The notes under the pieces were generated by a model. The model worked only from the letters and a program-made list of their open reading frames with translations, was not told where the DNA came from and ran no database searches. From Aegilops tauschii subsp. strangulata (Eukaryota; Streptophyta; Magnoliopsida; Poales; Poaceae), in NCBI RefSeq assembly GCF_002575655.3, contig NC_053041.3, forward strand, positions 369,379,054 to 369,443,053: 64,000 bases of DNA, written 5' to 3'. The translations under genes were made by a program, and so were the position numbers. Of the stretch, positions 31,757 through 42,297 are shown piece by piece (positions within the stretch are counted from its first letter, which is position 1; the number at the start of each line of letters is the position of its first letter).

Positions 31757-32386
31757 CTAGACAGGGAATTTATGTCCCTCCTCCTCTCGTTCAACGACGA
31801 GTATGATGCTCACTACCTGGTTATTCGCAGATATACAGAGCAACATAGGCTCGCCAACACTTGGTGCGGCTAGCATTGGGTTACCTGCTAACAAAGTTTT
31901 TATTTCTTCCAATCCGGCTGTAGCCGGGTCCGTCCATTCAAAGTGGTCGGTGCGCCGGAGCAGTTGATAAAGTGGTAGCGCCTTTTCTCCCAATCTGGAG
32001 ATGAAGCGGCTTAAGGCTGCCACGCACCCAGCTAGTTTTTGTACCTTCTTTAAGTCTGTTGGCCTTGCCAATTATGAAAGGGCATGGATTTTGGCTGGGT
32101 TCGCTTCGATTCCTCTATTGGAAACAATGAACCCAAGCAGTTCCCCGGTTGGAACGCCGAAGACACATTTTTCCAGATTGAGCCGTATGTCATATGTTCG
32201 GAGGTTGTCAAATGTGAGGCAATGTTCCTCCACCAATGATTCGACGTGTTTAGTCTTGATGACCACGTCATCCACATATGCCTCCACTGTTTTGCCAATT
32301 TGTTTTTTCAGACATGTTTCAATCATGCGTTGGTAAGTGGCGCCAGCGTTTTTGAGCCTGAAGGGCATAGTGTTGAAGCAGAAAGG
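31757..32386 (-). CDS. GY-A reverse transcriptase, C-terminal half
   Basis: The frame starts at the CACTA junction with FCFNTMPFRLKNAGATYQR. It keeps the catalytic VEAYVDDVVIKT and NLEKCVFGVPTGELLGF, then shifts frame near 32072 into VQKLAGCVAALSRFISRLG and EKALPLYQLLRR. All upstream RT blocks are absent. Confidence 0.9.
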
Positions 32387-32990
32387 CACTACTGCACGAT
32401 GCTGCTAACGCGACACTACGATCATAGACCCTTCGACAAAACTGCGTGCGATGCCATAATCGCAAATGATGGTGTAAAAAACCCATCAAAAAAGGTGAAA
32501 AACGTTTGCGATGGTGGATGCATCAAACACGGTTCAGATTTTAGTTGCGTGTGTGATGCAGGGCATACAGTTCATCTCAATTAACCGTTTGCTATGAGGA
32601 GGAACAAAAGAAACGGGCAGCCAGATGAAGGTGTGTGTGATGTACAGCATACGGTTCACTCGGATGAACTGTTCGTGATTAGGCAACACAAAAGAAACGG
32701 CTAGCCAGATCAAAGGTGTGTGCGATATACGGCATGCGGTTCACTCGGATGAACTGTTTGCGTTGAGACATGAGAACAGAAATGGTTCAAATGAACAAGA
32801 TGTGTGTGATACGAGGCAAACAAGTCTGTAGTCGGAAAGGTGTGCAAAGACCGATAACAACACAGACGATTACTGCTGACAAGCCGTGTGTGTTGTGAGC
32901 AAACGATTGCTGGTATACAATTGTGAGTGATTGATGAAAACATCACCGGCGGGTTCCATTGTTTAGTCCGTGTGCAATGTGATTTTCTTT
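32387..32990 (+). mobile_element. CACTA-type transposon terminus and subterminal repeats
   Basis: CACTACTGCACGATGCTG begins at 32387, abruptly replacing GY-A RT sequence. Within 600 bases there are repeated subterminal motifs: GTGTGTGATGCAGGGCATAC with AGTTCATCT (about 32551), GTGTGTGATGTACAGCATAC with GGTTCACTCGGATGAACTG (about 32632), and a third copy at about 32717. Motifs of this type characterise CACTA (EnSpm) ends. The 3-bp flank is AGG. No matching inverted terminus was located in the window, so element length is unknown and no transposase frame was recognised. Confidence 0.65.
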
Positions 32991-33168
32991 GTCCGCATAA
33001 CATCTACGCTCTGTCTAGAGAGCATCAACATATATACTTAAAAAGACAGAATTGAATAACCAAATTAAGCATACAATTACACAAGTGACTACACACATAA
33101 AATTTCCACGCACCAAAGAAAGCAATTACATGCATATACTAAAGTAGGAGAAATGAGGATCTAATCAT

Positions 33169-33888
33169 CTACTTATTTTTGCGACGACGCTTGCCATTGC
33201 TCTGCTTCCGGCTGGATCCCTGGCCATTTTGGGGAAGGAGGCACTTCCTCATGTCAACGATCTGCCTGTACATGTCGTAGCTCATGTACGCCTCCTTGGC
33301 CGCGTGCACGACGTGAGCTTTGTAGAGTTTCTCCATCCTGGCCGAGTGCCAGGCACGCTTGTCCTTGTTGCACGAATCCTCCATGTCTTTGTAGTAGGGG
33401 TCGATGATGGCCTCGGCGAGGTGAACCAGTGAGTCCTTCTCATGCTCCTTGCTACCCCAGATCTAGTATTAGCCCTGGATGTCGACAAGATTCTGGCAGG
33501 CGATGCCTGAATTCTCGAGCACCTTTACATCGTTGGTGATGTCCACCATAGCGAACATGTAGTGGGGGTTGTTGACAAACCTGGCGAAACACTCGCAAGG
33601 CCTTGTGGCCAGGCAGTAGTGGTAGACGAGGACGTGGTGACGCACGCACATCTGGGCGACGGCGACCTTGGGACGAGACCCGGCACGAGCGCGGGTGTAC
33701 TCGAGATTGAACCCGACCACCTTGTACTTCTCCTCGGCAAGCAACAGCTCCATGATGTGGATGGAGTGCTCCACCTAGACCGGGTCGTTGGTGTACACCA
33801 CCGAGAGGTCCATGAACCTTCTGTGGGTGTCCACCACGACACACATGGTGAACTGCTTCTCGTCGTCGGCAGCCGCTCAGAGCGCCAT
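33169..33888 (-). pseudogene. 3'-5' exonuclease-like (WRN-exo type) pseudogene
   Basis: A 239-codon frame runs from ATG 33888 to TAA 33169 with no frameshift but four internal stops (codons 4, 38, 140 and 142). It resembles the grass family related to the Werner-type 3'-5' exonuclease. The ExoI region is VGFNLEYT, with Asn at residue 61 where Asp is expected. KVAVAQMCVRHHVLVYH follows, ExoII is VDITNDVKVLENSG, and the end has ExoIII-like HAAKEAYMSYDMYR and a Lys/Arg-rich tail. The first metal-binding Asp is lost and the gene is broken. It lies just inside the CACTA terminus and may have been captured by it. Confidence 0.75.
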
Positions 33889-34745
33889 TGGAGCCGCGTA
33901 GGATACCCTCTAAGAATTTCTCGTGGTGGGTGTGCTTCTTGCAATGGTGGGGTGCGATCGAAAGGTTGAAGAGACACAAGGGTAGGTTAAATGGCCGCTG
34001 TAATAAATGGGGGCCGGCCGGCCTGTAATCGTCACGTCTTGTCACGGCAGCGGAGGATTCCAGTGCATGCTTGACAACACCGCACCGGACGCGTGGGCTC
34101 GAAGAGCCGCCAAATCTATCGTCGATGAGCCTCTTCCCGTGCTACCGCGCTGTTTAGCGTGCAAGCTTCCCGCCCGGCTAGTTTGGACACACGTTGGCTA
34201 GAAGAGGGACAAAACATGGGTGTTTATTGGCAAAAAGTTTTGTAAAAATGAAGTGTGTGGAATGACTTCGGTCGTAAGTTTACCCTTGGGTGCTGAGGTC
34301 AAAGTTACAGAGAAGGGTGATGATGGACACTCGAGTGCGATAATTAATTCTGCGCTCTACAGTGCACACGATGGAAGAAACCAACTGTGTGCAATAATGT
34401 TGAAGATCGCAGTCGAGTTAGCTATACAGATCGTGTGCTGTGAGATCGACAAGGTAAACTGATTTGAGAATGGTTAATAAAATCTAAGACCATTGCATAT
34501 TAAGGTCAAAATAGTGCTAGCAATATACGAGTCTCATACGATGCCATTTCAATGATTGTACCACAAAAGCTCGAAATGTTACAAGGTTCAAATTCCAGAG
34601 TTATATGGCTCAAATTCGAAGATTACAAGGTTCAAACTGATATTAGAAATGAAATTCAGCTCATTAGTTGCAAACGCTCACGCTGATCCGCTGAACATGG
34701 ATATTAGATAGGTTCAAACTAATATCAGCGCTTCTAAGTCTGGCT
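33889..34745. other. Intergenic stretch, no gene seen
   Basis: It includes the probable promoter side of the exonuclease pseudogene and AT-rich sequence with a few TGTGCTGTGAGATCG-type motifs near 34430. Small frames on both strands resemble nothing known. Confidence 0.5.
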
Positions 34746-36770
34746 TCAAAACCTCAATTTTTTTGCAAAGGGGTCATCCACTGAGAAGTCATGTATGGGG
34801 TTGACACGATGACTTTCGATTACTCTGTCATCTGAAGTTCCAAAATGAAATTCAGCATTTTTGGAGCCTACTCCATTCTGCCGCAGGCGCCGGCGCTGAT
34901 CAACAAACCATTCATTTTTGCGAAATAAATGTAGGGCAAACCTCATTTCCTTCAGCACCCTTGCTCTGAGAACAAAGAACCTGGCAAATATAATTTCCGG
35001 TAAGGTCCCTCGGTAGGAGTTCAAAGTAATTTCTAAGAGATGCAGATCTAGGCATTCGACGTGATTGTCGACGTGATTGTTATATTGTATCACATTATCC
35101 ACCACTGGGCCTAATCTTATCTGCAAAAGAAGAAAACGTGTTAGTGCCTACATGCAGTTTTGAACATTACTAGAGGCCTATCTATTTGGTTTGCAGGATT
35201 TGTAAAATGCACTAACATGCCATCTTCGATCTGACATGATTAACATGGGCATTTGATTACATTCTAGAAAAATGTAGCCTTCTTCACAAGAGGTTGGAGT
35301 TGATGAACTCCCTTATGGTTAACATTTAACAGGAATGGAACATCACCTCGATATATAGCTTCTCCAGGCACGAAAAGCATATCAGGAAACTGACAACTTG
35401 CTCCAGGCCGGGCCCGATAGATTATAGTGCCAAGATCTTCACTGTGCGCAGTTTCGGGGTAAAGCTTGTCTGAATCATTTTCTGAATGACAGACGAACAA
35501 ACATCTTCAAAAATAGAAATAATGTTAATTTGTAGAAGGAGAGGTAGAACGTGGCTATTGTACCTGAACGGGTGTGGATCCAATAACAAGTTCAGAGTAT
35601 TTGTCAGACGAGTAGCCCACCACTGTCAATTTCGGCGCAGAAATGACATTGATTCTTGTTGGACCTTCTTGATCAACTACAAGTAATCTCTCAAGTGCAG
35701 GTGTGCCCTGGATGACCATACCATGGTACACATCTTGTGATGTCTTCCTGCCACACCAGCAACACATATAAATAGTCCGGAGAGTCATGGAGGTGATGTG
35801 GAAGGTACTCAACCCATTGATCGCCTGAAGACGAAGGTACTCGAGTGCAGTACAGCCATGCAGCAGGCGCTCCATGTCACCCTTTGAGAGGCAGACGGCG
35901 ATGAGCTCGAGGTGCTTCAGTCGTGGTAGAACTTGGCGACGCGCACCGTGGGCGCGAGGCGGAGTGCGGACGTTGGCAGCGACCGCATATGCCCATCATC
36001 AAAAGTGAGCTCCTTGAGCTGATCTGGGGCGGGGGATCGGAACCAGTCGTCAAGCTTGGCTCGGTCCTTGCCATTGGAATGTAACTTTCCCATTCTAAGG
36101 CTTTGGTTGGACCAAGGTGGCTGCCGAGGATCTTGGAGAACGCATCCAAGCTTTTGCGATAGCCATGGCAAAGCTCGTGGGTGTCGATGAGGTCGAGAGG
36201 GCTGGAGTTCCATAGGGGGCGCCATCGTCGGGAAAGGAGGGTTGTCCGTGCCCCATATTTGATTGGGAGGAGGGAGATGATAACTGTCAACATATCATCG
36301 GGGAGGCTGCTGATTAAGTCTAGGCCTGCTGGAGTCGCTTGCGGTTCTAGCTTGCCCCGCCTCCGCTTGTTGGTAGCCCTGTTCTCGACCTCCGGAGTCT
36401 CCTTGTCAGCGGCACTTTCTGATAGAAATGGGAGTACAGGGAATATTTAGTTAAAACAGGGCAATAGAAAAGTGTATTGGTAACTAGAAATTATTAGGTA
36501 GGAATATAGTAAGAAAAGGGAATAACAATTGGTTGCTTAAATACTACACAATTCATTTGACATTGCTGGGTAAGTCAACATATGCAGATAGTTGAAAAGA
36601 AAACTTACTTCGAACAAAGTCTGGACGGATGATTTTGTCGGGGAAGTTAGCATATATCTCATGACCAGGCCCTTTTATGTGCAGTGCAATTTTAGTGCTA
36701 GCTTTCAGTACATAAAACTTTGCAATTTCATTCCAAAAGCCAGTGCCAAAATAGGAGTTACCACTTTCAT

Positions 36771-36778
36771 CAAGTCTT
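36771..36778 (+). repeat. LINE target-site duplication, left copy
   Basis: CAAGTCTT is identical to 41630-41637. It abuts the T run that is the LINE poly(A) tail on the other strand. Confidence 0.85.
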
Positions 36779-36919
36779 TTTTTTTGAATATTTACTGTGA
36801 GGCAAAGCCCCACAACCCTTTATTATATAAAGAACCACTGAACAAGTAAAACAGACTATACAAAGAAGAAAAACAAAAGGGGAAAGAGTCTACCTATTTG
36901 CTAACTAACTGTACTTGCT

Positions 36920-37522
36920 TTACAACAAAGAAGCAATCCAAGCCAAAAGCTTTGGCTTGTTACAGTCCTTCACCCTGTGAGCAAGCAAAGAAATATCATG
37001 GATGAAATTACACTTCCAAGCACTGAAAGTAGCTCTCTCAGCTCTGAAAATTCTGCCATTTCGCATAATCCAAATGTTCCATGCTGCTGTTAGTATAACT
37101 TCAACGAAGAAAGGGTGTGTGAAGTTGGACCTGGCGTGCAGGAGACATTGCAGAATATCTGAACCTCCAGACCAATCAATACCCAAATAGTTCCAGATTC
37201 TACAGCTGAAGGTGCAGTTAAAAAATAGATGTATCCTATTCTCATACGCCAACTCACTGCAGATGAGGCAAAGATTGTCATCCTGATTTGAGCGCCAGTG
37301 TCTCCTAACCAGCATATCCTTGGTGTTAAGTCTGTCAAAGAACAAAAGCCAGCCTAACACCTTGATCTTCATGGTGCACTTACTCTGCGAAAGCCATTTA
37401 CAGGGTTGTATTGTAGGCAAGTGGGAGTGCATGATCCTGTAAAAACTTTTCGCAGTATACCCTCCTGATTGACCAGGCCATATCCAAACATCAGGTACGG
37501 TGGGGTCTCTGTCTAACTGCAT
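36920..37522 (-). CDS. LINE ORF2, C-terminal zf-RVT segment
   Basis: The 200-residue frame has the plant LINE reverse-transcriptase zinc-binding region: [55 protein letters not shown] and a final Trp-rich helix. A frameshift near 37520 separates it from the RT frame. Confidence 0.88.
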   Translation of the reverse strand: MQLDRDPTVPDVWIWPGQSGGYTAKSFYRIMHSHLPTIQPCKWLSQSKCTMKIKVLGWLLFFDRLNTKDMLVRRHWRSNQDDNLCLICSELAYENRIHLFFNCTFSCRIWNYLGIDWSGGSDILQCLLHARSNFTHPFFVEVILTAAWNIWIMRNGRIFRAERATFSAWKCNFIHDISLLAHRVKDCNKPKLLAWIASLL

Positions 37523-39651
37523 GATCCAAATTCCAATATGTGCAACTCAGCAGCAGCTTCCCGAGAAAGAGGCAGATAAAACATGGAAAAGAGATCCTGG
37601 GATTGGAGAAATTCCCTCACAGAGATCCTGTCATTATTGACAAAAGAAAACAACCTTGGCAATCTCCAACAGAGGGGTCTAGCAGAGCCCCCAATGTGCC
37701 AGGAATTAGTCCAGAAAAGAGCAGAATCACCCATGTTGATGTGTACTGATGCAATAGCAGTGTAAGCCTCATGCAGCTTCAGAATATCTCTCCACCAGAA
37801 AGATCCAGCAGTAGCTGTTGCCTGTGGGACCCCATGATCATAGTAGCTATTCCATATCAGGGTCACCCAAGGAACATCAACCTTGTTATAGAATTTGTGG
37901 AGATGCTTGAGAAGCAGTCCTTTGTTCTGGATGTTCAGATTAATAATGCCCAAACCACCCTTATCTCTTGGCCTGCAAACGAGCTCCCAAGCAGCCAGAG
38001 ACTGTTTTGGAACATCACTATTACCCCTCCAAAGGCATTGCCTGAAGATCCTGTCCGGTTGCTTAATGATCCCGGCTGGGATATTGAGGCTACACAGAAA
38101 GTATATTGGCAGAGAGGTCAGGACAGAGGTGAGAAGCTGCAATCGAGAACCTTGATTCAGCATAGAAGAGCTTGCAGTTAATCTCCTTTCAAGACTGTGA
38201 ACTAAGGGCATGAGGTCAATGATCCTTGGCCTCGTAGTTCCCAAAGGCAATCCAAGATAAGTAAATGGAAGCTGGCCAATTTTACAACCGAGAATAGCAG
38301 CAAGTCTGTCAGCCTCCTCGGTAGTCATATTGAGTGGGATCATTGAGGATTTAGCAAAGTTAACCTTTAAACCAGTGGATTGTTGAAATGTAAGCAACAT
38401 ATTCTTGAGGGCAACAAGCTCATCATCCTTAGCCGCAAGAAATAGGATCGTGTCATCTGCATATTGGATGATGGGAAAATCCATGTCATGTGTCTGAAGA
38501 GGCAAAGAGAGTGTGCCAGACGCTAGCATTTGATTGACCACAAATTGCAACAGATCGGCTGCGATGACGAACAACAGAGGAGAGAGTAGATCACCCTGCC
38601 TGACACCACACTTACACAAGAATTGCTTTCCAGGAATGCCATTTAATAGCACAGACGAAGAACCTGTAGACAACAGCTGTTTAACCCAAAGAATCCATTT
38701 GGCATCAAATCCTTTATGCTGCAACATCTGAAGAATAACCTCATGCTCAACTGTGTCAAAGGCCTTAGCAAAGTCCAACTTAAGGATTACAATTGGATGC
38801 TTGGATTGCTTACATTGGTGAATATACTCAAAACTCCAGGCCAGACAATCCTGAATCGACCGACCCTTGAGGAACCCATACTGATTTTTGTGGATGCACT
38901 TAAGGATCACTCGCTGCAATCTGTTGGCCAGTAATTTTGTTAGGAATTTAAGACAAGTGTTGGTGAGGGAAATTGGCCGGAAATCATCCGGCCCTTCTGG
39001 TGACATGATTTTGGGTATGAGCGTAATGAGGGAGGAGTTGATATTTTCCAACGAAAGCTTCCCCTCATAAAAAGCCCGAATCATCCTCAAGAAATCCCCC
39101 TCAATTATAGGCCAACATCGCTTGACGAACATCCCATTAAAGCCATCTGGGCCAGGTGCCCGATCCGCTGGCAAATCCTTCAAAACTTTGTGAATTTCCT
39201 CATCAGAAAAAGGCAAGGATAGCTCCTCCAGCCCCGGGATGGGTTGGATTAAATGATTCAAATCAAAGCCCATAGAGATCCCTTCGGCCTGGCCCATCCT
39301 AGATTTGAAAGAGGCCCAAAGGTTTCCCGCCATCTGAGCATGATCAGTCACTGGATCAAGCATGGAGCTGGTTTTCAGACTGGAGATGGAGTTTCTCCTC
39401 ATACGCTCAGAGGCCATGGCATGAAAAAAATTTGAATTCTCCTCACCAACCTTGATGTACCTAATAGTGCACCGCTGTTTCCAACATATATAGTGAAGTT
39501 TTAACAAATGTTCATAGTGAAACTTCACGAGTTTCCGGAAGTTGAATTCTGGCCGTGTTAAAGGTCGTACTTCCTCCAGCTGATCAAAGTGCAGAATCAC
39601 CTTTGAACAATCAACAGTAAGCTTTTTGATGTACGATAGTTTTTTCTCCAA
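37513..39651 (-). CDS. LINE ORF2, reverse transcriptase
   Basis: The 712-residue frame contains all non-LTR RT blocks in order: [46 protein letters not shown] and [16 protein letters not shown]. The catalytic [10 protein letters not shown], then [11 protein letters not shown] and the thumb region FTYLGLPLG complete it. The RT core looks complete. The endonuclease frame overlaps its start in a different phase, so ORF2 is split by frameshifts near 39655 and 37520. Confidence 0.95.
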   Translation of the reverse strand: MEKKLSYIKKLTVDCSKVILHFDQLEEVRPLTRPEFNFRKLVKFHYEHLLKLHYICWKQRCTIRYIKVGEENSNFFHAMASERMRRNSISSLKTSSMLDPVTDHAQMAGNLWASFKSRMGQAEGISMGFDLNHLIQPIPGLEELSLPFSDEEIHKVLKDLPADRAPGPDGFNGMFVKRCWPIIEGDFLRMIRAFYEGKLSLENINSSLITLIPKIMSPEGPDDFRPISLTNTCLKFLTKLLANRLQRVILKCIHKNQYGFLKGRSIQDCLAWSFEYIHQCKQSKHPIVILKLDFAKAFDTVEHEVILQMLQHKGFDAKWILWVKQLLSTGSSSVLLNGIPGKQFLCKCGVRQGDLLSPLLFVIAADLLQFVVNQMLASGTLSLPLQTHDMDFPIIQYADDTILFLAAKDDELVALKNMLLTFQQSTGLKVNFAKSSMIPLNMTTEEADRLAAILGCKIGQLPFTYLGLPLGTTRPRIIDLMPLVHSLERRLTASSSMLNQGSRLQLLTSVLTSLPIYFLCSLNIPAGIIKQPDRIFRQCLWRGNSDVPKQSLAAWELVCRPRDKGGLGIINLNIQNKGLLLKHLHKFYNKVDVPWVTLIWNSYYDHGVPQATATAGSFWWRDILKLHEAYTAIASVHINMGDSALFWTNSWHIGGSARPLCWRLPRLFSFVNNDRISVREFLQSQDLFSMFYLPLSREAAAELHILEFGSCS

Positions 39652-40556
39652 ATTTTCAAATCGTACCGCAGTTGCTTAAATTTCCTTGTGATAACCGCGG
39701 AAGCAGAAAGATCAGAGAAAACAGGTGCATTCCAGGACTTGGAGACACAATCCATGAACCCCGGCATATCCAACCAGAAATTTTCAAACCGAAAAATCTT
39801 GGCCGCAGGAATGGTAGTGTCAATGGACACCACACAAGGCACGTGATCGGAGGAAGTTCTGGCTAGTGGTGTAACCACAGTGTCTGGGTAGTGTGAAATC
39901 CAATCAGCAGTAGTGAAGAACCAATCGAGTTGCTCAAGCAGGGGGTTTTGCTGCATATTAGACCAGGTAAAGCTCCGGCCCTTCAAGGGCAGCTCCAAAA
40001 GACCCAGGTGACCAATTATTTCGTTGAATAGGAAGATATCATTGGTATCACCACCCGGAAGGTTTCGGTTCTCCAAAGATTTGATGAAATTAAAGTCCCC
40101 CAACAAGAGCCAATTTTCATCCGGGGGGATTTGTAGGTGATAAAGCCAACTAACAAAATCGTCCCTAGGCTGGCCCTCACATGGCCCATAGACAGAGGTT
40201 AGGGTCCATTTTTTAGAATTCTGCAACGACTGGAAAGAGATGACAACACCAAACCTCTGAATATCCACAAGCTGACCATGAAAGATCGAGGAGTTCCAAA
40301 CAACGAGGATCCCGCCAGAGGCTCCAACAGAAGGGGAGAACGCGAATTGATCAAACCGCCTAGGGCAGAAGGATCTAATCGTACGGATATCAAAGCTCTC
40401 ACATTTAGTTTCTTGCAGACAAATAACAGAACATCTGCTCTCCTCAATCTTGGCACGTAGATCACGCTGTCGAGCCTCAGAATTGAGCCCCCGCACATTC
40501 CAACAGAGCACATTCCAGTTGCGAAAATAGCAATTATCCATAAAAAAACAACGCAT
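39597..40556 (-). CDS. LINE ORF2, AP-type endonuclease
   Basis: The 319-residue frame starts about residue 14 with [13 protein letters not shown]. It has the apurinic-endonuclease-like motifs [44 protein letters not shown] and [12 protein letters not shown]. The conserved N, E, D/N and final DH positions are present. It nicks target DNA in LINE retrotransposition. The frame is lost near 39655. Confidence 0.93.
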   Translation of the reverse strand: MRCFFMDNCYFRNWNVLCWNVRGLNSEARQRDLRAKIEESRCSVICLQETKCESFDIRTIRSFCPRRFDQFAFSPSVGASGGILVVWNSSIFHGQLVDIQRFGVVISFQSLQNSKKWTLTSVYGPCEGQPRDDFVSWLYHLQIPPDENWLLLGDFNFIKSLENRNLPGGDTNDIFLFNEIIGHLGLLELPLKGRSFTWSNMQQNPLLEQLDWFFTTADWISHYPDTVVTPLARTSSDHVPCVVSIDTTIPAAKIFRFENFWLDMPGFMDCVSKSWNAPVFSDLSASAVITRKFKQLRYDLKIWRKNYRTSKSLLLIVQR

Positions 40557-40708
40557 GGGTATAGTTGCAGATCCAGCTGCTTAACAGCATGGACATAAAC
40601 GGAACATAAGTGGCAGTAACAGTAACCAAGTGTTGCAGACAGTCACTGAAAACAAAAAACGGGCACAAAAGCAAAAGCGCCCAACTCGCCAGGAATCTTC
40701 GTGGGCCG

Positions 40709-41503
40709 TCAAGCATCATGTGAACCATCACCTTCTTCAGCAGGATTGGGAGAAGCCATAAGCTTCTCCGCTGATAACTCAGATGGATCAATGCCCAAAG
40801 CCACTCCAATGGCCTGCAGCGTCGGAATAGGCGTCGGAGGTGGGAGAGGGAGCATGCTGGGCTCATCATCAAGTCGAAGCTTCTTGGCCTTCGGGCGACG
40901 CTGGGGGGCAGTCCTCGGAGGAATGGCAGAGACGGGCTTCATGCCTGTCCTCTTGGCAGAACTGCGCGTCATCCGTCTAGTGGAGAAGTCTAGAACTGGC
41001 TCCACAAGCGTGATAGAGCGCCTTGAGCGTGCAGACTGACGTGGTCGCTTTCCCAGTGGAGAAGGTGTAACGGAAGAAAACTGAAAGTCCTCTTGAGAGA
41101 CCTGAGAGGGAGAAGGTGTAACCTGGTAAGTGGAGCACGAGTGATCTTCAGGTGCCAACTCCTCAATGACCACCGAAGAGCTGGGTCCAGGAATGGGGAC
41201 ATCATGCGGAGCAGAAAAAAGCTGATACTTCGCTTGCAGATCGGCAGACCCAAATTTGATTTGTAGCAACATCGCAGAAGAACTAGGGAGGCAAGCTGGT
41301 ATATCCTTGATGAAGAATTCAAGTAACAAAGTCTTGAAAGATCTCTCCCAGATCATGGCCAGCGGCAGAACTGGCCCATAAAAAACCAGGACCAGGCCAA
41401 GATGAATCGGCTCTAGCTGCACAATTGGTGGGGCTTGTAGAGGCTGCTGGACCTCAGCCATATCCTCATCGTCAGAAGCATCCGCAGATGGGTTCAAAAT
41501 CAT
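40709..41503 (-). CDS. LINE ORF1 remnant
   Basis: The 264-residue frame lies directly upstream of ORF2. It reads acidic sequence, then LVLVFYGPVLPLAMIWERSF and LLEFFIKDIPACLPSSSAML, then a Ser/Pro- and Arg-rich tail (GKRPRQSARSRRSITLVEP). The layout suits the C-terminal half of a plant LINE ORF1 nucleic-acid-binding protein. No CCHC knuckle is visible, presumably lost in the 5' truncation. Confidence 0.7.
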   Translation of the reverse strand: MILNPSADASDDEDMAEVQQPLQAPPIVQLEPIHLGLVLVFYGPVLPLAMIWERSFKTLLLEFFIKDIPACLPSSSAMLLQIKFGSADLQAKYQLFSAPHDVPIPGPSSSVVIEELAPEDHSCSTYQVTPSPSQVSQEDFQFSSVTPSPLGKRPRQSARSRRSITLVEPVLDFSTRRMTRSSAKRTGMKPVSAIPPRTAPQRRPKAKKLRLDDEPSMLPLPPPTPIPTLQAIGVALGIDPSELSAEKLMASPNPAEEGDGSHDA

Positions 41504-41629
41504 AGAATTCTGGTCTTGGACAGGTTGGACCTCTTGATGCTGCTGCTGATGATCAGGCTAAATCTGCTCCTCCCATGGGCCCCATCCTGCTGCCTGCGGC
41601 ACATTGTCAGCCCAGCCCGCCCCCTTCAG

Positions 41630-41637
41630 CAAGTCTT
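41630..41637 (+). repeat. LINE target-site duplication, right copy
   Basis: CAAGTCTT matches 36771-36778. Confidence 0.85.
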
Positions 41638-42297
41638 ACAGTAGTAACGATTGTAAATCCATGGTTTGTGTGCAGTATGACATCCGTGGAGCCTTGATCT
41701 ATGTAAAGGGAAAAATTGTGCACTACATAATCTGTTGCATAGCGAGGGATGTTCTGCAGAAAATGGTAGGATTGTTAAAGAAAATATGGTAACATGCAAA
41801 TATGGGCCCAAATTGAAAGAACTGTACAGCAGTTGAAATCGAAGGACAAAAATCTATAATTAAACAGATAAGGTAAGCATGATGTCATGGAAAAATGAGA
41901 GTAATCGAAAGAACAATACATCATTAATTTGCCTAATATACAAAGAAGAGGGGAAAATCCCCTTTGACGTATATGGTGCATGTGGCACCTTTTATCCAAA
42001 TGTAGCAATATTTAGAATATGTTCAGGAAAGTAGGCCATGCCAATGGAATTCGGGTGAGATTGAACATACCGCGCGCATCCTCAAGTTATCTGGTATGGT
42101 GAGATGGAATCTCTAGCGGCGGTCGCAAAGTCCTGAAGTGTCGGCACACTGTACATTCTATGAATGAAAGAAAACCCTCAAATCAGCTCGAATAAAAATG
42201 AATTCATGGTGATTTCCGCCGGGTGATTAAAGGAGGCAGATGAACTGGGATAAGAGATGAGATAATATCTTGTTAAATTAGTTACCTTGTCGTCCAT

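Larger units (their letters stand above)
11572..32386 (-). mobile_element. GY-A: Ty3/gypsy Tat-like retrotransposon, interrupted and truncated
   Basis: The minus-strand order is truncated RT (32386), RNase H, a second RNase H-like domain, integrase (to 29625), then a plus-strand antisense gene, polypurine tract and 3' LTR (12047-11572). GY-B is inserted at 13060/26905. Its gag, protease and 5' LTR are missing: at 32387 a CACTA-type terminus replaces the N-terminal half of RT, and I do not find the missing part before 64000. The antisense gene and the double RNase H place it in the Tat group of non-chromovirus gypsy elements. All frames are broken. Confidence 0.88.
36779..41629 (-). mobile_element. 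LINE (L1-type non-LTR retrotransposon), 5'-truncated
   Basis: On the minus strand the order is a partial ORF1, endonuclease, reverse transcriptase, zf-RVT end and a short 3' UTR ending in a poly(A) tail (T run at 36779-36785). The 8-bp duplication CAAGTCTT flanks it. ORF1 lacks its start, so the 5' end is truncated, as is common for LINEs. The insertion splits a B3-like exon; removing it with one duplication copy keeps that exon in frame. Confidence 0.93.
34746..42297 (-). pseudogene. B3 domain + F-box/LRR/FBD gene, interrupted by a LINE
   Basis: Proposed minus-strand exons: 42297-42286 (MDDK), 42157-42071 (has one TAG, then RFHLTIPDNLRMRA), and 41753-41630 continued at 36770-36609 (NIPRYATDYVVHNFSLYI, TVRLDESGNSYFGTGF, ALHIKGPGHEIYANFPD). 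Then 36418-35564 (LDLISSLPDDMLTVIISLLP F-box, ERLLHGCTALEYLRLQ LRR part), 35481 to about 35280 (LRTVKILAL, CLEKLYIE) and 35120-34746 (FARFFVLRARVLKEMRF FBD end). Exons before the F-box join in phase with GT-AG sites. Frameshifts near 36090 and 35890 and a few stops indicate decay. A B3 module ahead of an F-box would be unusual; two neighbouring genes is the alternative. Confidence 0.7.

Noticed and set aside
33452..34045. 197-codon minus-strand frame over the exonuclease region
   Set aside because: A different phase of the exonuclease pseudogene. The true family residues are in the phase of 33888.
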